A stretch of DNA of 64,000 bases from Fen-1254 sp963778945 (GCA_963778945.1 CAVZWL010000001.1:1-64000), one strand, 5' to 3'. Counted from the stretch's first letter, positions 24,427 through 35,031 are shown. Numbers and translations are program-made. Notes: a model not told the origin generated them from the sequence alone.

Positions 24427-27400
24427 ATGGGACGCTGGAAGAAAACTCAACGAGCGCTGAATCTTCAAAAAAGAATACGGTTCTGGCTTGTCTTTGCAGC
24501 ATCGGTCTTTGCGCTCCACGCGCTGAATGCGCAAGAGGTCTTTATGTTCGTTGCAGGCACCAAAGCTCCGGCACAGCTTACCGGAGATGCGGTGCACCGA
24601 TACGATTTTCTTATAAAGCCTGCACAAGGAGCTTCCAACGGATCGCTGCAAATTTATGACGCCGCACTCGGCGGCATCGCGGATGTTGTTTCAGGCGGTC
24701 AGCCGATGACAACGACCTATCGATTATTCTCCCGCAAAGAAGGACAGGCCGACGTTTTACGAAAAACTCTAACGGTAGTCAACGAACCGAAATATATCAA
24801 TCGCTGGGTGGAGTTCGATTCGCTGCGGCCGGCGGACGGCGCAGAATCATGGGTGCTGCGGGTGAGTGCAGAAAACGGGGCAGATGTCAATTCTTTCAAA
24901 CTCCGGGTTCAGGGGCCGGCGGAAAATTCGCAGCAAAGCGGCTGGGAAATATATTCTTCTAATCTGCCGGTCAGTCTATACGGCCTCACTGAAAACGACG
25001 AAGTACAATTTCAGCCCGCCGATAATAAGGTTCAAAATTTCCCGCGGCTCATTCCCGCAGGAGAAGAGGAATCGGTCATCTCGGTGCGGGATAATTTCGG
25101 TTCGACATTCAAATTGCCGGTGCAGCAAAATCCGTTTGCCGCAGCCGTCCATGGCTTTGCGAATGAATGGGCGCTTACGATCAGCGGCTCAGAAGAGCGC
25201 ATCAATAATCTGGTCGTCAAGAGCAAAGGCAGTGTTCCGGTTCTCTGGAAGTGGAAGCCGGTTATTCTTCAGCGTCCGAAAAAGCCGGACATCGGTATTC
25301 TGCAACTGCCCGGCACAGCCTGCGGGAATGCGCGGCTGATTCTTTCCGAGCAGACGAAGAACGAGTTTAAGGAACGCTCGCCGAAATGGCAGATTGAAAA
25401 TTCTTCAGCCGTGGGGGACTCAATACTTGCCGAATTTTCCGAGCCGGGTGCTCATGAAATTTTCGGTTTTTTCCCGACCGCGGTCATGTATGTTCCGAAA
25501 TACTGGATCCAGAGTTTTACCGTCCATATCAACGCGCCGCCTTCAGCTTCGGTCTTCGCAGCGAAATCGGTTCTTTCTCCCGGGGAAGCGCTGCTTCTTT
25601 CCGCTCCTCTTGCGCCGTCCGAAGAAGAGCATCCATGGACCTATAAATGGTTTGTGAACGGAGAAATGCGCAGCGATGCTCCTTCTCTGACATTTATAAA
25701 TGTTCTGCCGGGTACCTATGAAATTAAAGTTATCGTGAACAATGGTTCTTCCAGCGCTTTTTGCAGCGAAGCCGCTGCAGTGCGAAAAATTCGGGTCAAT
25801 GCGCAGCCCTATGGAGAAATTAAAGCGCCGCATGTCGTCGGCCGTTCGGCAGCGACAAAATTTTATGCCTTCAATGCGGCCGATCCCGACGGCGATACAC
25901 TTGCCTACCGGTGGAGCGGACCCGGAATTATTGCCGGAGCCGAAGATTCAGTTGTCACGATAAAACAGGACAAGGCCGGTGATTATTCCATTCAACTGAC
26001 GCTTTCCGACCAAACCGGAACCAGCAATTCCAGCTATTCAACGATGTTCACATATCATGTCGATGCGGATCCGGTCCCGGTATTCTTCCTGCCCAAGCAG
26101 GCTGCGCCGGGAGATAAAATTATGCTTTCAGCATTGCAGTCGATAGACCCGGATAACGATGCCTTAATCGTACATTGGAAAGTGAGCGATGGTTCTGAAT
26201 TGGCGAATCCGGAAGCAGCCCTGACATTCGACCGTCCTGGAGATTATACGGTTACATTGACGCTTGATGATGGAGAAGGGGTCGAAAATTCCGTCCAATC
26301 GTTAGAGCATTCCATTCATATCAATGCTCCGCCGATTCCGGTGATCACAGCTCTGGATCATTCGAATTCCTCCAAGCAGTTTTTTTCTGCCGATAAAACG
26401 ACTGATGCGGATCAATCTGACCTTCTGTACAGCTGGAATTTCGGAGACGGAACTTCTGCCGGCGGGAAGAACGTTACGCACGTTTTTCAGCAAAGCGGAA
26501 CCTACACGATTACTTTGACGGTAGACGACGGACAAAAACAAACGAATAGTGTTCAGTCGGTCACGCATAAACTTGTCGTGAACAAAAATCCGATAGCGGA
26601 ATTTTCCATTCCTGAACGGTGGGCGCCGATTGTACCGCTGCACGTCAATGGTGCGGCAAGTTATGACCCGGATGGTACGATTACCGCATATACTTGGCTG
26701 CTGAACGGCAAAGAAACGGCGCAGGACAGCGCCGCGGATCTCATTTTTCCCGAACCGGGCGATTACGCTGTAGCTTTGAAAGTAAAAGATAATTCCGGTT
26801 TCGAAGACGCAATCGGATTAAAAACAGCAAAGATACATATCAATTATCCGCCGGTCGTCAAGTGGCATACAGTTCCGGAAGTTGCGGAGCCGAATGAACC
26901 GGTGGTTTTCGATTCCAAAGGAACGTACGATCCGGATGGAACAATCTTATCCGTGACATGGAGTTTTCCGGACGGAACCGTGCTGACCGGACCAAAAGTT
27001 ACGAAGTCATTTAAAAACTCGGGGGTCGTTGCCGTCAAAATTACTGCGGATGACGGTCAGGGATTTGCCAACTCGGTGCAAACGAAAGAATTTCATTTGC
27101 TGGTGAACAATATGCCGATTATTGTAACCAAAAATCTTATTCGCACAAATTCCCAGATTGTCAATCTGGATGCATCGCAGAGTTACGATATCGACGGGCA
27201 GGCCCTGAAATTCGATTGGCTCCTTTCCGACGGCGCGCATCGGCATGAGTCTTCATTCAACTGGCAGGTGCCTTCCGGCGGAGTTCATTTTATTACGCTT
27301 ACCGTGGATGACGGCCAGGGAAAGAAAAACAGCATCGCACGCGAGACAATCCGCCTGATTGTCAACCGGCCGCCGGTTGCCGTTGTCGATTCGATTATTT

Positions 27401-29163
27401 TTTCCTGCAGCGGACAGACTATCTTACTGAACGGTTCGCGGTGTTACGACCCGGACAATGATCCGCTGACGGCGCAGTGGAATTTTGCAGATGGAACGAC
27501 TTCTGCCGAAATGAATCCGGCACATGTTTATACCAAACCGGGTTATTATAATGTGCAGCTTGTTTTAAGCGACGGGTTTTCGGAAAAGCCGACCGTCGCA
27601 ACCATTCCGGTGATCGTGGAAGGATCGCCGCAGGCGGTTCAGGGTTTTGCCGATACGACGGTCTGTGTCAATGCTCCGGTGGAATTCGATGCCGCTAAGA
27701 GCAGCGATCCGAACGGTCCGCTTGGCTCTTATACATGGGACTTCGGCGATGCCATCACTGCATTCGGCAGCAAGGTTTCGCACACTTTTTCGAAGCCCGG
27801 GACATATTATGTGCTCTTAACCGTTGTCGGAAACGGCAGCGGAAGATGCAGCCGTGTCAGTCAGGCGAGCTCGACTGTTCATGTTGTCGAAGGACCGTCC
27901 GCTGAATTTCTCCTGCCGGAAGCAGTAAGCATGAACGAGGTCATTCATGTCGATGCGGCAAAATCAAAGCCGAATGGCACGCTCCTTTCGACTAAATGGA
28001 CGATACAATCGAGCGACACCGTTTTTGCAGTGGATGGTTCGCAGGCGCAGTTTGCCTTGCCAAGACCGGGTGTGTACGATGTTAAGCTTGCTCTGACCAT
28101 TGAATCGAAAACAAATTGCAATAATGCGATTCTTGTGCGCAGTGTCCGCGTTAATGCGCCGCCGGTGCTGAAGTGGAATGTGCCGAAAGCGATCGCGCTT
28201 GGAGATTTGCTGGTGATGGATGCTGCCGGATCATACGATCCGGACGGTATTATTAAGGATTATGTCTGGACGCTGGATGGAAAAGTGATTGCGACAACAC
28301 AAGCAGCGTCGATCATTATGACGGCTGCGGGAAAACATACTGTCGGGCTGCAGATCATGGATAATTCAGGAACGTCGTCCAGCTCCGTTTCACAGGAAAC
28401 GGTTGTCGATGTCAATTCAAAACCGAGTCCCTCTTTCTCGCTGCCCGATCTCATGTATGAAGGGGAATCGGCGAACCTTCTTCCGCTGCCGTCTGCCGAC
28501 GCGGATGGAGACGTTTTATCCTTCCTTTGGAAGATCGACGGCCTGGAATATACACAATCGACGCTCTCGTTTGAAAAGTCGGGCAAGCATATCGTAAAGT
28601 TGACTGCCAATGACGGGCGAGGACTCAACAATTCGGTCGATTCGGTATCAAAAGAAATATCAGTTATTGCAAAACCCGATTTAAAAACCTTGAGTGTTCC
28701 GAAGAACTGGCTTGTCGGCAGCGAAGTCAATATTGCGGAAATCACATCGCTCCGCGGCGTCGGTTTTATCGCCGACTCTGCTCTGACTCCACAAATGCAG
28801 ATACGCACAGAGGGAAAACAGGCGATTATGCTCGGCTGGGCGCCGAAAGGCATTGTCCTTGCAAAGGAACAGTTCGATATTCAAGTCTGGCCGGCTTTGG
28901 AATTTACAAGCAAGCCGGAGCCGCAGGAACTGATATGGAACCCGTCGAATCCTGCAGCCGTTATGAAGACGCCCGATGTGAACCGTCCGGAAAATCGCAA
29001 CGTCCGGTTTGAATGGAAAAAGGGAACAATGATCATCGGTTATGGAAAAGTAGTCGCCGTTCCGCTTGCAAAAGGCGAGAATCGTTTTGCAGTCACGGCG
29101 CTCGATCAGGATATGGTCGGTGCACGTCCCGTGAGTCTGGAGATTGTAGTTCTCTGTCAATAA
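24427..29163 (+). CDS. Giant PKD-repeat secreted or surface protein (1578 aa)
   Basis: A signal-like start (FALHALNAQE) is followed by a ~370-residue unique region, then about twelve PKD/Ig-like repeats of ~85-90 residues. These are marked by DPDG or DPDN near the start, YxWxxxDG in the middle, and TYxVxLxVxDG plus HINxPP at the junctions; repeats near residues 655, 835, 1010 and 1100 are closest to the PKD consensus (WNFGDGT). The last ~170 residues are not PKD-like. No transmembrane anchor, LPXTG or clear type IX sorting domain is seen. It shares an operon with the sensor kinase and FecR protein, so it may be their external ligand-binding or cell-surface partner. Confidence 0.8.
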   Translation: MGRWKKTQRALNLQKRIRFWLVFAASVFALHALNAQEVFMFVAGTKAPAQLTGDAVHRYDFLIKPAQGASNGSLQIYDAALGGIADVVSGGQPMTTTYRLFSRKEGQADVLRKTLTVVNEPKYINRWVEFDSLRPADGAESWVLRVSAENGADVNSFKLRVQGPAENSQQSGWEIYSSNLPVSLYGLTENDEVQFQPADNKVQNFPRLIPAGEEESVISVRDNFGSTFKLPVQQNPFAAAVHGFANEWALTISGSEERINNLVVKSKGSVPVLWKWKPVILQRPKKPDIGILQLPGTACGNARLILSEQTKNEFKERSPKWQIENSSAVGDSILAEFSEPGAHEIFGFFPTAVMYVPKYWIQSFTVHINAPPSASVFAAKSVLSPGEALLLSAPLAPSEEEHPWTYKWFVNGEMRSDAPSLTFINVLPGTYEIKVIVNNGSSSAFCSEAAAVRKIRVNAQPYGEIKAPHVVGRSAATKFYAFNAADPDGDTLAYRWSGPGIIAGAEDSVVTIKQDKAGDYSIQLTLSDQTGTSNSSYSTMFTYHVDADPVPVFFLPKQAAPGDKIMLSALQSIDPDNDALIVHWKVSDGSELANPEAALTFDRPGDYTVTLTLDDGEGVENSVQSLEHSIHINAPPIPVITALDHSNSSKQFFSADKTTDADQSDLLYSWNFGDGTSAGGKNVTHVFQQSGTYTITLTVDDGQKQTNSVQSVTHKLVVNKNPIAEFSIPERWAPIVPLHVNGAASYDPDGTITAYTWLLNGKETAQDSAADLIFPEPGDYAVALKVKDNSGFEDAIGLKTAKIHINYPPVVKWHTVPEVAEPNEPVVFDSKGTYDPDGTILSVTWSFPDGTVLTGPKVTKSFKNSGVVAVKITADDGQGFANSVQTKEFHLLVNNMPIIVTKNLIRTNSQIVNLDASQSYDIDGQALKFDWLLSDGAHRHESSFNWQVPSGGVHFITLTVDDGQGKKNSIARETIRLIVNRPPVAVVDSIIFSCSGQTILLNGSRCYDPDNDPLTAQWNFADGTTSAEMNPAHVYTKPGYYNVQLVLSDGFSEKPTVATIPVIVEGSPQAVQGFADTTVCVNAPVEFDAAKSSDPNGPLGSYTWDFGDAITAFGSKVSHTFSKPGTYYVLLTVVGNGSGRCSRVSQASSTVHVVEGPSAEFLLPEAVSMNEVIHVDAAKSKPNGTLLSTKWTIQSSDTVFAVDGSQAQFALPRPGVYDVKLALTIESKTNCNNAILVRSVRVNAPPVLKWNVPKAIALGDLLVMDAAGSYDPDGIIKDYVWTLDGKVIATTQAASIIMTAAGKHTVGLQIMDNSGTSSSSVSQETVVDVNSKPSPSFSLPDLMYEGESANLLPLPSADADGDVLSFLWKIDGLEYTQSTLSFEKSGKHIVKLTANDGRGLNNSVDSVSKEISVIAKPDLKTLSVPKNWLVGSEVNIAEITSLRGVGFIADSALTPQMQIRTEGKQAIMLGWAPKGIVLAKEQFDIQVWPALEFTSKPEPQELIWNPSNPAAVMKTPDVNRPENRNVRFEWKKGTMIIGYGKVVAVPLAKGENRFAVTALDQDMVGARPVSLEIVVLCQ

Positions 29164-29167
29164 GGAT

Positions 29168-29286
29168 GGTTCTTAGTTCTTGGTTCGTAGTGCGTAGTTC
29201 TTGGTTCGTAGTTCTTAGTGCTTGGTTACGATTCACTATTTACCTGTTGACCATTCACCATTTACCATTTACAGTTTACAGTTTAC
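29168..29286. repeat. Degenerate 7-bp tandem array (two sub-families)
   Basis: Seventeen heptamers in register: GGTTCTT, AGTTCTT, GGTTCGT, AGTGCGT and similar up to 29223, then ATTTACC, CATTCAC, CATTTAC, AGTTTAC. The second half is the reverse complement of the TAAATGG type seen at 2140. It lies between convergent genes, and its last heptamers contain the stop codon and final codons of the ABC-F gene. Confidence 0.85.
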
Positions 29287-31208
29287 TGATTCTTGAGAAT
29301 TGTTCTGAATAACGATTCCATGTTTCGAAGGCCTCTTCTATTTTTTTCTTGAGAAGAGTGTATTCTTCGGTAATTGCTGCCGCATCGGAACCCCGCTTGT
29401 AAAAATCCGGGTCGGCAAGGATTGCTTCAATTTCTGCTTTGCGTAATTCCAGATGTTGAATGTCCGTCTCTGTCTGTTCAATGGCGCGTTTGACGGCTCG
29501 GATTTCTTTGGCTGCCGCCTTTTTCTTTTCTTGTTCCTCCTGCCGGTTCTTCTTTTTTTCTTCCGTCTGTTCTGGAGCGGCTTCCAGTTGAGGCGTTTCC
29601 CGTTCCGTTTTTTTCTTTGCAAGGTATTCTGATACGCTGCCGAGGTATGTCTTGACGCTGCCCGGAGAGAGTTCGAGTACTTTATTGACAAGAGGATCGA
29701 GAAACGCACGGTCGTGCGATACGATAAAAAACGTTCCATCGTAAGTGCTCAGAGCTTCCTGCAAAACGCGTTTCGATACGCATATCCAGATGGTTGGTCG
29801 GTTCGTCCATAATCAGGAAATTGGCAGGCTGGAGGAGCATTTTGGCGAGCGCCAGACGGCTTTTTTCTCCCCCGGAAAGAACGCGGACTTTCTTAAATAC
29901 ATCATCACCATGGAAAAGAAACGATCCGAGCAATGTCCGCAGCTGCACGCGGGTTTCGGTTTCCGCCGAGGATTCGACCGTCGTAAGAACGTCGATGGAA
30001 AGGTCCAATTCCTCGGCCTGGTCCTGAGCAAAATAGGAAACCGTAACATTATGGCCGGCTATGCGTTTGCCGGAATCGAACGGTTCGACGCCGGCAAGTA
30101 TGCGAGCAAGCGTCGATTTACCCGCTCCGTTGACGCCGACCACTGCAATACGGTCGCCGCGTTCAATTTTGTAATTCAGATTGCGGATGATGCATTGCGA
30201 GCCGTATGACTTAAGAACGGATTGCAATTCCAGAACGACGCGTCCGCTCGGTTTGTGCTGCGGGAAATAAAAATGGATTTCATCCTCTTCATTTTCCAAT
30301 TCCACCATTTCCATTTTTTCCAGCTGTTTGACGCGGCTTTGAACCTGCCGGGCTTTTGTGGCTTTGTACCGAAATCGTTCGATGAATTCTTGCGTCTGTT
30401 TGATCTGCTGCTGCTGATTCTTATACTGGTTCACTAAGAGTTCTTTTCGGACAATCCGTTCTTTTTCGAAGAACGAATAATTGCCGTTGTAGACCTCGAA
30501 GTGCCCGCTTGAGAGGGCTATCGTTTTGGTCGATAATCCGTCCAGGAACGCACGGTCATGGGAGACAAGTATGACGGCGCCGTTATACTGCTGCAAATAT
30601 TCTTCGAGCCATTGAAGGGATTCAAGATCGAGGTGGTTTGTGGGCTCATCGAGAAGGAGAACATTGGGTTCCTGCAGTAAAAGCTTTGCAAGAGCAATCC
30701 GCATTTGCCACCCTCCGCTGAATTCATCGGTCAGGCGCTGCGTGTCTTGGGTACTAAAACCCAATCCCGTCAGGACCTGTTCGATTTTGGACTTCATCCG
30801 ATAAGCGTCGAGCTCTTCCAATTTATGGTGAAGCTCGCCGAAAATTTCAAGCGTATCCATATATTCGAGAGACGAGGCATCGAGAGTCTCGAGTGAATGC
30901 TGAACTTCTTTGAGTTCCTCCTGGACAAGAAGAACGTCTTCGAAAGCCGTTTCTGCTTCGTGATAGAGCGTCTTTCCCTTCGCGGAAATGCCGTCTTGCG
31001 GCAGGTAGCCCACGGTAACAAAATGCGCTTTGTTGATGGATCCTGTATCGGAAGAGTTCAGTCCTGCAATAATCTTTAAAAGTGTGGATTTTCCCGAACC
31101 ATTAGCGCCCACGAGCCCGATGCGATCGTGAGCACCGATAGTGATGCTCAGATCGTCGAAGAGTGTCCGCCCGCCGAATTGAATGCCGATATGTTCGAGT
31201 GAAAGCAT
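29276..31208 (-). CDS. ABC-F family ATPase (translation factor type), one frameshift
   Basis: About 644 residues when repaired. Two soluble ABC cassettes, each with Walker A (GANGSGKST, GVNGAGKST), signature (FSGGWQMRIALAK, LSGGEKSRLALAK), Walker B (LLDEPTNHLDL, IMDEPTNHLDM) and H-loop (VSHDRAFL twice), are joined by the helical ABC-F linker. A Lys/Glu-rich coiled-coil C-terminus (about 100 residues) resembles Uup/YdiF. No transmembrane segments. The frame breaks near 29778, after HLDMR. Removing one T there (+ strand) restores RSKRVLQEALSTYDG, so a sequencing insertion is likely. ABC-F proteins act on ribosomes or, in Uup types, on branched DNA. Confidence 0.85.
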
Positions 31209-31377
31209 AGAAGAATTAATAATATAAGCAAAAAAGGCGTCTTGAAGGAGAAAAACATATAAGAGGTTTTTTCGATTTGATTCAATTATTCCATGTCAAC
31301 AGCGAATAGTAAACTGAATACAAAAGAACTGAGTAACCAAACAACATTGAACCACCGGAGGCTCAGAAATGTTCTCT

Positions 31378-31408
31378 TGCTACCCGCCATCAAGATTGGC
31401 GGGTAGCA
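31378..31408. terminator. Perfect 12-bp inverted repeat
   Basis: TGCTACCCGCCA and TGGCGGGTAGCA are separated by TCAAGAT. It lies in the gap between the dehydrogenase stop (31459, minus strand) and the ABC-F start. It may terminate the dehydrogenase transcript, although no T-run follows. The remaining 31209-31458 sequence shows no gene. Confidence 0.5.
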
Positions 31409-31458
31409 GGAGTCTCATTTATAGTTCCTCTGATGCCGGCACGACAAACCGTGAGGCT

Positions 31459-32412
31459 TCAGATCTGCCGCTTAAATTTCTTATTCCTTAAAAAAAAGTC
31501 CACCTGCTCCGCCGTGAATCTCGATTTTCTTTCGACTGCTTCGGTCGTGTTAAAAGCATTATGCGGAGTCAAAAGGACATTGGGAAGGAGTCATCAGTTT
31601 CCGTATCTGTGCAGACTCGCTCTTGAGGCCGCTGCGCAATTCCGAAGCAACCATCGGTTCGTTTTCATAAACATCCAGGCCGATTCCGCCCAGATGATGT
31701 TCCTCTGCAAGCTTAATCAAATCGGCCGTCGATGCATGTTCCCCCCGCGCAATGTTAATAAAAATAGTTCCCGGTTTTGATTTTTTTGAGAAGCGAATAG
31801 GAAAAATATCCGCGGTTCGATTCCGTTAAATTCATTGCGCAAATGACGGCATCTGCCCATGCAATGCCCTCTTCTTTTTTCCAATATCTCAGAGAATCAA
31901 AACGCTGCACGAGGTCTACGCCGCAGACATTCATTCCAAGTCCCTGTCCGATACGAACGATCTCGCTCCCTATATGTCCGACGCCCACAACGAGGAGATT
32001 TTTTCCGCGGCATTCCTGTCCGGTCAGACCGTCTCTCTGAAAGTGCGGGAACTGTTTTGTCTGAAGGGGCAATTTTCTAAACAGAGACATCATAAGAAGA
32101 ACGGCATGTTCGGCGACCGCCTGTGTTGCATATTCTTCCAGATATCCGCATGGCAGCGGCTTTTGAATCCTGGATTGAAATGCTTTGAGATGATCGTATC
32201 CTGTGCTGCGGCTTAAAATTCCGTCAATAGCCGGCGGCCATTCGACTGGAACAACCGACTGTGTGCGGATACTGATCAATCTTGCCGGCGGCGCTGCATG
32301 TCCGGTTTCCTGAACAGTCTCTGGATGTAAGATCGAAAGAGAGAGCCGCTCCAAGATGCCGCCGGAGCGCTTCTGCTTCCTCTTCGAATGCTTCATAAAA
32401 ATAGGCGTCCAT
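31459..32412 (-). CDS. D-2-hydroxyacid dehydrogenase, interrupted by frameshifts
   Basis: Reconstructed length is about 317 residues, normal for the D-isomer-specific 2-hydroxyacid dehydrogenases. Pieces in order: MDAYFYEAFEEEAEALRRHL; then in a second frame RSTGYDHLK, AVAEHAVLLMMSL and the Rossmann motif VVGVGHIGSEI; then from about 31765 in a third frame IFINIARGEHAST (catalytic Arg), GIGLDVYENEP (catalytic Glu); finally LLTPHNAFNT (catalytic His) ending KRQI. At least three one-base shifts are needed (near 32350, 31765 and 31590). All catalytic residues survive. Substrate unknown. It lies 15 bp downstream of the MFS gene on the same strand. Confidence 0.75.
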
Positions 32413-32427
32413 AAAATCGCACCCCCT

Positions 32428-33729
32428 CTATTCTAATATTCGAATACGCGGTACACGGAAATAGATCCATGCCGCAAAGAGCAGTTCCACAATCCCGCAG
32501 AAGGCCACTGTCGTCGTTATGCTTGTTGCTTCTGCAAGAGTACCGCACAACAGCGAACCGATCGGCATCATGCCCATAAGACTCATTGCATAGACACTCA
32601 TGACTCGGCCCCGGAGTTCATCTGCAACATGTGTTTGGACCAGAGCATTGCACATGTTCAATAAAGCCATAAAACCCCATCCGGCTCCAATCAGCATAAG
32701 AATGGACACGGGCAGTATGCGCGTGAAAGAGAAAAGCAGAATAAAAACCGGGAAAACAAAAGACCCGATGGTTAAAAGCTTCCCTTTTGAGCGGAAACGT
32801 CCGAAAGAAGCGATAGTGAGCGCGGCAATCAGCGAGCCGCATCCGCGTGACGATTGAAGGAAGCCAAGCGTCGATGAATCGCCGTGCAGGATGTTCACCG
32901 CCCAGGCAGGGAAGAGCGTCATATATCCCATGCCGAAAATATTGCTCACGGCAACTATAATAATCAGCATACCGATGACGTCATGCGAAACGACGTAGCG
33001 CAAGCCCTCTTTTAAGTCTTTCAACGTTGAATTCAATTTCTGTACTTTAACGAACGGCTGCAGACCCATTCTGCTCAGAGCGATAATAACAGCGAGGAAA
33101 GAAATACCGTTGATCATAAAACAAATCCCGGGGCCGAATGCTGCGTACGTAATTCCGGCAACCGCAGGGCCGACTGCCAGCGCCGAGTTGAACATTGTAG
33201 CGTTAAGAGCAATTGCGTTCGTAATGTCTTCCGGCGGAACGAGTTCCCGTACGAAAGACTGCCTCGCTGGAGCATCAAAAGCGTTGGCAATTCCATTGCA
33301 GAATGCTATGATAAGAAGATGCCATGCCTGCACGACGTGAAAGAAGGTCAAGGCGGAAAGAATAAAAGCGAGCGCCATCATCGAATTTTGCGTAAGAAGA
33401 AGCAATGTACGCCGGGGCATTCTATCCGAGATAACGCCGCCGACCAAGGTGAGGAGAAGCGTCGGTACCCCTGCAGCAAAACCCACATATCCTAAATAAG
33501 CGGAAGAATGGGTCAGCTGGAAGACGAGAAAACCTATAGCTGTGGTCTGCATCCATGTTCCGATAAGCGAGGCCAGTTGTCCGGTGAACCATAAACGGTA
33601 ATTCCTGTGCTGCAGTGATGTAAAAGCTGCATTGAAACTCGGCCGCGTTCTGTGGCTGGAGCTGGATGTTCCTCCGGTCCGACCGGCGAGCTTTTGAATC
33701 GGAATTTTTTCTTTGTTTTTCATAGACAA
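32428..33729 (-). CDS. MFS transporter of the EntS/MFS_3 type
   Basis: 433 residues, about twelve membrane helices after a ~35-residue Ser/Arg-rich N-terminal tail. Family marks are NYRLWFTGQLASLIGTWMQ at helix 1, GGVISDRMPRRTLLL in loop 2-3 and ADELRGRVMSVYAM in the second half. This group includes the enterobactin exporter EntS and assorted drug or metabolite exporters. No siderophore or antibiotic genes are nearby, so the substrate is open. It is followed on the same strand by the dehydrogenase and is divergent from the LacI regulator. Confidence 0.85.
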   Translation of the reverse strand: MSMKNKEKIPIQKLAGRTGGTSSSSHRTRPSFNAAFTSLQHRNYRLWFTGQLASLIGTWMQTTAIGFLVFQLTHSSAYLGYVGFAAGVPTLLLTLVGGVISDRMPRRTLLLLTQNSMMALAFILSALTFFHVVQAWHLLIIAFCNGIANAFDAPARQSFVRELVPPEDITNAIALNATMFNSALAVGPAVAGITYAAFGPGICFMINGISFLAVIIALSRMGLQPFVKVQKLNSTLKDLKEGLRYVVSHDVIGMLIIIVAVSNIFGMGYMTLFPAWAVNILHGDSSTLGFLQSSRGCGSLIAALTIASFGRFRSKGKLLTIGSFVFPVFILLFSFTRILPVSILMLIGAGWGFMALLNMCNALVQTHVADELRGRVMSVYAMSLMGMMPIGSLLCGTLAEATSITTTVAFCGIVELLFAAWIYFRVPRIRILE

Positions 33730-33992
33730 ATAATTTTTATAGAATACGTAAAGAATTCACGGAAAACAATAAAGAAGCAGTATCAATACGGCAGGATTGG
33801 CTGCAGCTTTTCTTTCCATTTCCATGGAAATTATTTGATAATCGGCAGCGAGGATGTGTATCGGTGTTTCAATGATCAACGCGCGTTTTGTAATGATATC
33901 TTCAAGAGGAAGTGTAGAGTTTTTTTTGTTATTACTTTTGGACTCTCTCTAAAGGGGCATCTTTTTTTATAGATTTTTTTTATTACATTATT

Positions 33993-34004
33993 GCAAACGT
34001 TTGC
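33993..34004. promoter_or_regulatory. LacI/CcpA-type operator before the LacI gene
   Basis: GCAAACGTTTGC is a perfect 12-bp palindrome with the central CG step that LacI/GalR-family regulators recognise. It is 16 bp before the start codon of the LacI-type gene and next to an AT-rich promoter region, so autoregulation is likely. I found no equally good copy in front of the downstream glycosidases. Confidence 0.7.
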
Positions 34005-34020
34005 GGTAAGGATATTCTCA

Positions 34021-35031
34021 ATGAGATTGGTTTCAATAACCGATATAGCTAAAAAATTAGGTATATCTGCTTCAACTGTATCCCGTGCTTTAAAAGATCA
34101 TCCTGATATTAGCGATGAAACCAAAAAGCGGGTAAAAAAGCTGGCCAAGGACACAAGATATCTGCCGAATCCGATTTCGCAAAGTCTGAAAAATAATCGA
34201 ACGACGAATATTGGGGTCATTCTGCCTGAAATTGCCCACGATTCATTCGCCAAAGCAATAAGCGGAATAGAAGAGATTGCATATCAGACGGGATATACAA
34301 CCCTGGTATGTCAGTCGAACGAAAATTATGAAAGAGAAGTAGTGAATTCGAATATGCTGTTGAAGCAAAGAGTTGCCGGCATTATTGTTTCAATTTCCCA
34401 GGAGACCACGAAGAGTGATCATTTCAGGAATTTGATGAATTACCGTATGCCTCTTGTCTTCTTTGATCGTGTGTGCGAGGATATTAAGGCAAATAAAGTT
34501 GTCATAGACGATGCAAGGAGTGCTTTTCATGCAGTTCATTATTTGATAGAAAGGGGATATAAAAAAATAGCGCATTTTGCCGGTCCGAAACAATTGGGAA
34601 TCTGTCAAAGAAGATTAGAAGGTTATAGCGCCGCACTTAAAACGTCGGGCACTTCAATCAATGATCAGTTAATTCGTTTCGGAGGAATGCACGAAGAGGA
34701 CGGATATAAATCGATGGATGCGCTTATCAAAGAGAAAAATTTACCGGATGCAATTCTGGCTGTCAATGATCCGGTTGCAGTTGGAGCTTTCCAGAGAATG
34801 AGGGAGGAAGGTTTGAACATTCCGCACGATATCGGTCTCATTGGCTTTTCTAATAATCGAATTACAAGTTTAATGGATCCTCCGCTGACAACTGTCAATC
34901 AGCCTTTTTATGAGATGGGAAAAAAGGCCGCGGAAATACTCGTTCGTATCATTCGGGATGGAATGAAGAGTGCCGGAACTTCCACGATTACATTGAGGGC
35001 GGAATTAATTATACGCGGTTCGACAAAATAA
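34021..35031 (+). CDS. LacI-family transcriptional regulator
   Basis: 336 residues. The N-terminal helix-turn-helix (SITDIAKKLGISASTVSRALK) and hinge helix (YLPNPISQSLKNNRT) are followed by the periplasmic-binding-like sensor domain (NIGVILPEI ... GIIVSIS ... PDAILAVNDPVAVGAFQRM ... GLIGFSNN). The start at 34021 has AAGGAT upstream; a longer frame would run through the operator palindrome. Located at the head of the glycan-degradation cluster and in the same direction, it probably responds to galactose- or rhamnogalacturonan-derived sugars. That specificity is inference from context. Confidence 0.9.
   Translation: MRLVSITDIAKKLGISASTVSRALKDHPDISDETKKRVKKLAKDTRYLPNPISQSLKNNRTTNIGVILPEIAHDSFAKAISGIEEIAYQTGYTTLVCQSNENYEREVVNSNMLLKQRVAGIIVSISQETTKSDHFRNLMNYRMPLVFFDRVCEDIKANKVVIDDARSAFHAVHYLIERGYKKIAHFAGPKQLGICQRRLEGYSAALKTSGTSINDQLIRFGGMHEEDGYKSMDALIKEKNLPDAILAVNDPVAVGAFQRMREEGLNIPHDIGLIGFSNNRITSLMDPPLTTVNQPFYEMGKKAAEILVRIIRDGMKSAGTSTITLRAELIIRGSTK

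Noticed and set aside
31433..31780. Plus-strand ORF of 115 codons
   Set aside because: It is antisense to the D-2-hydroxyacid dehydrogenase end, whose catalytic motifs (ARGEH, ENEP, TPHN) read on the minus strand.
32428..33729. Siderophore exporter (EntS) by name
   Set aside because: The family fits, but no siderophore synthesis or uptake genes are nearby, so the substrate is left open.
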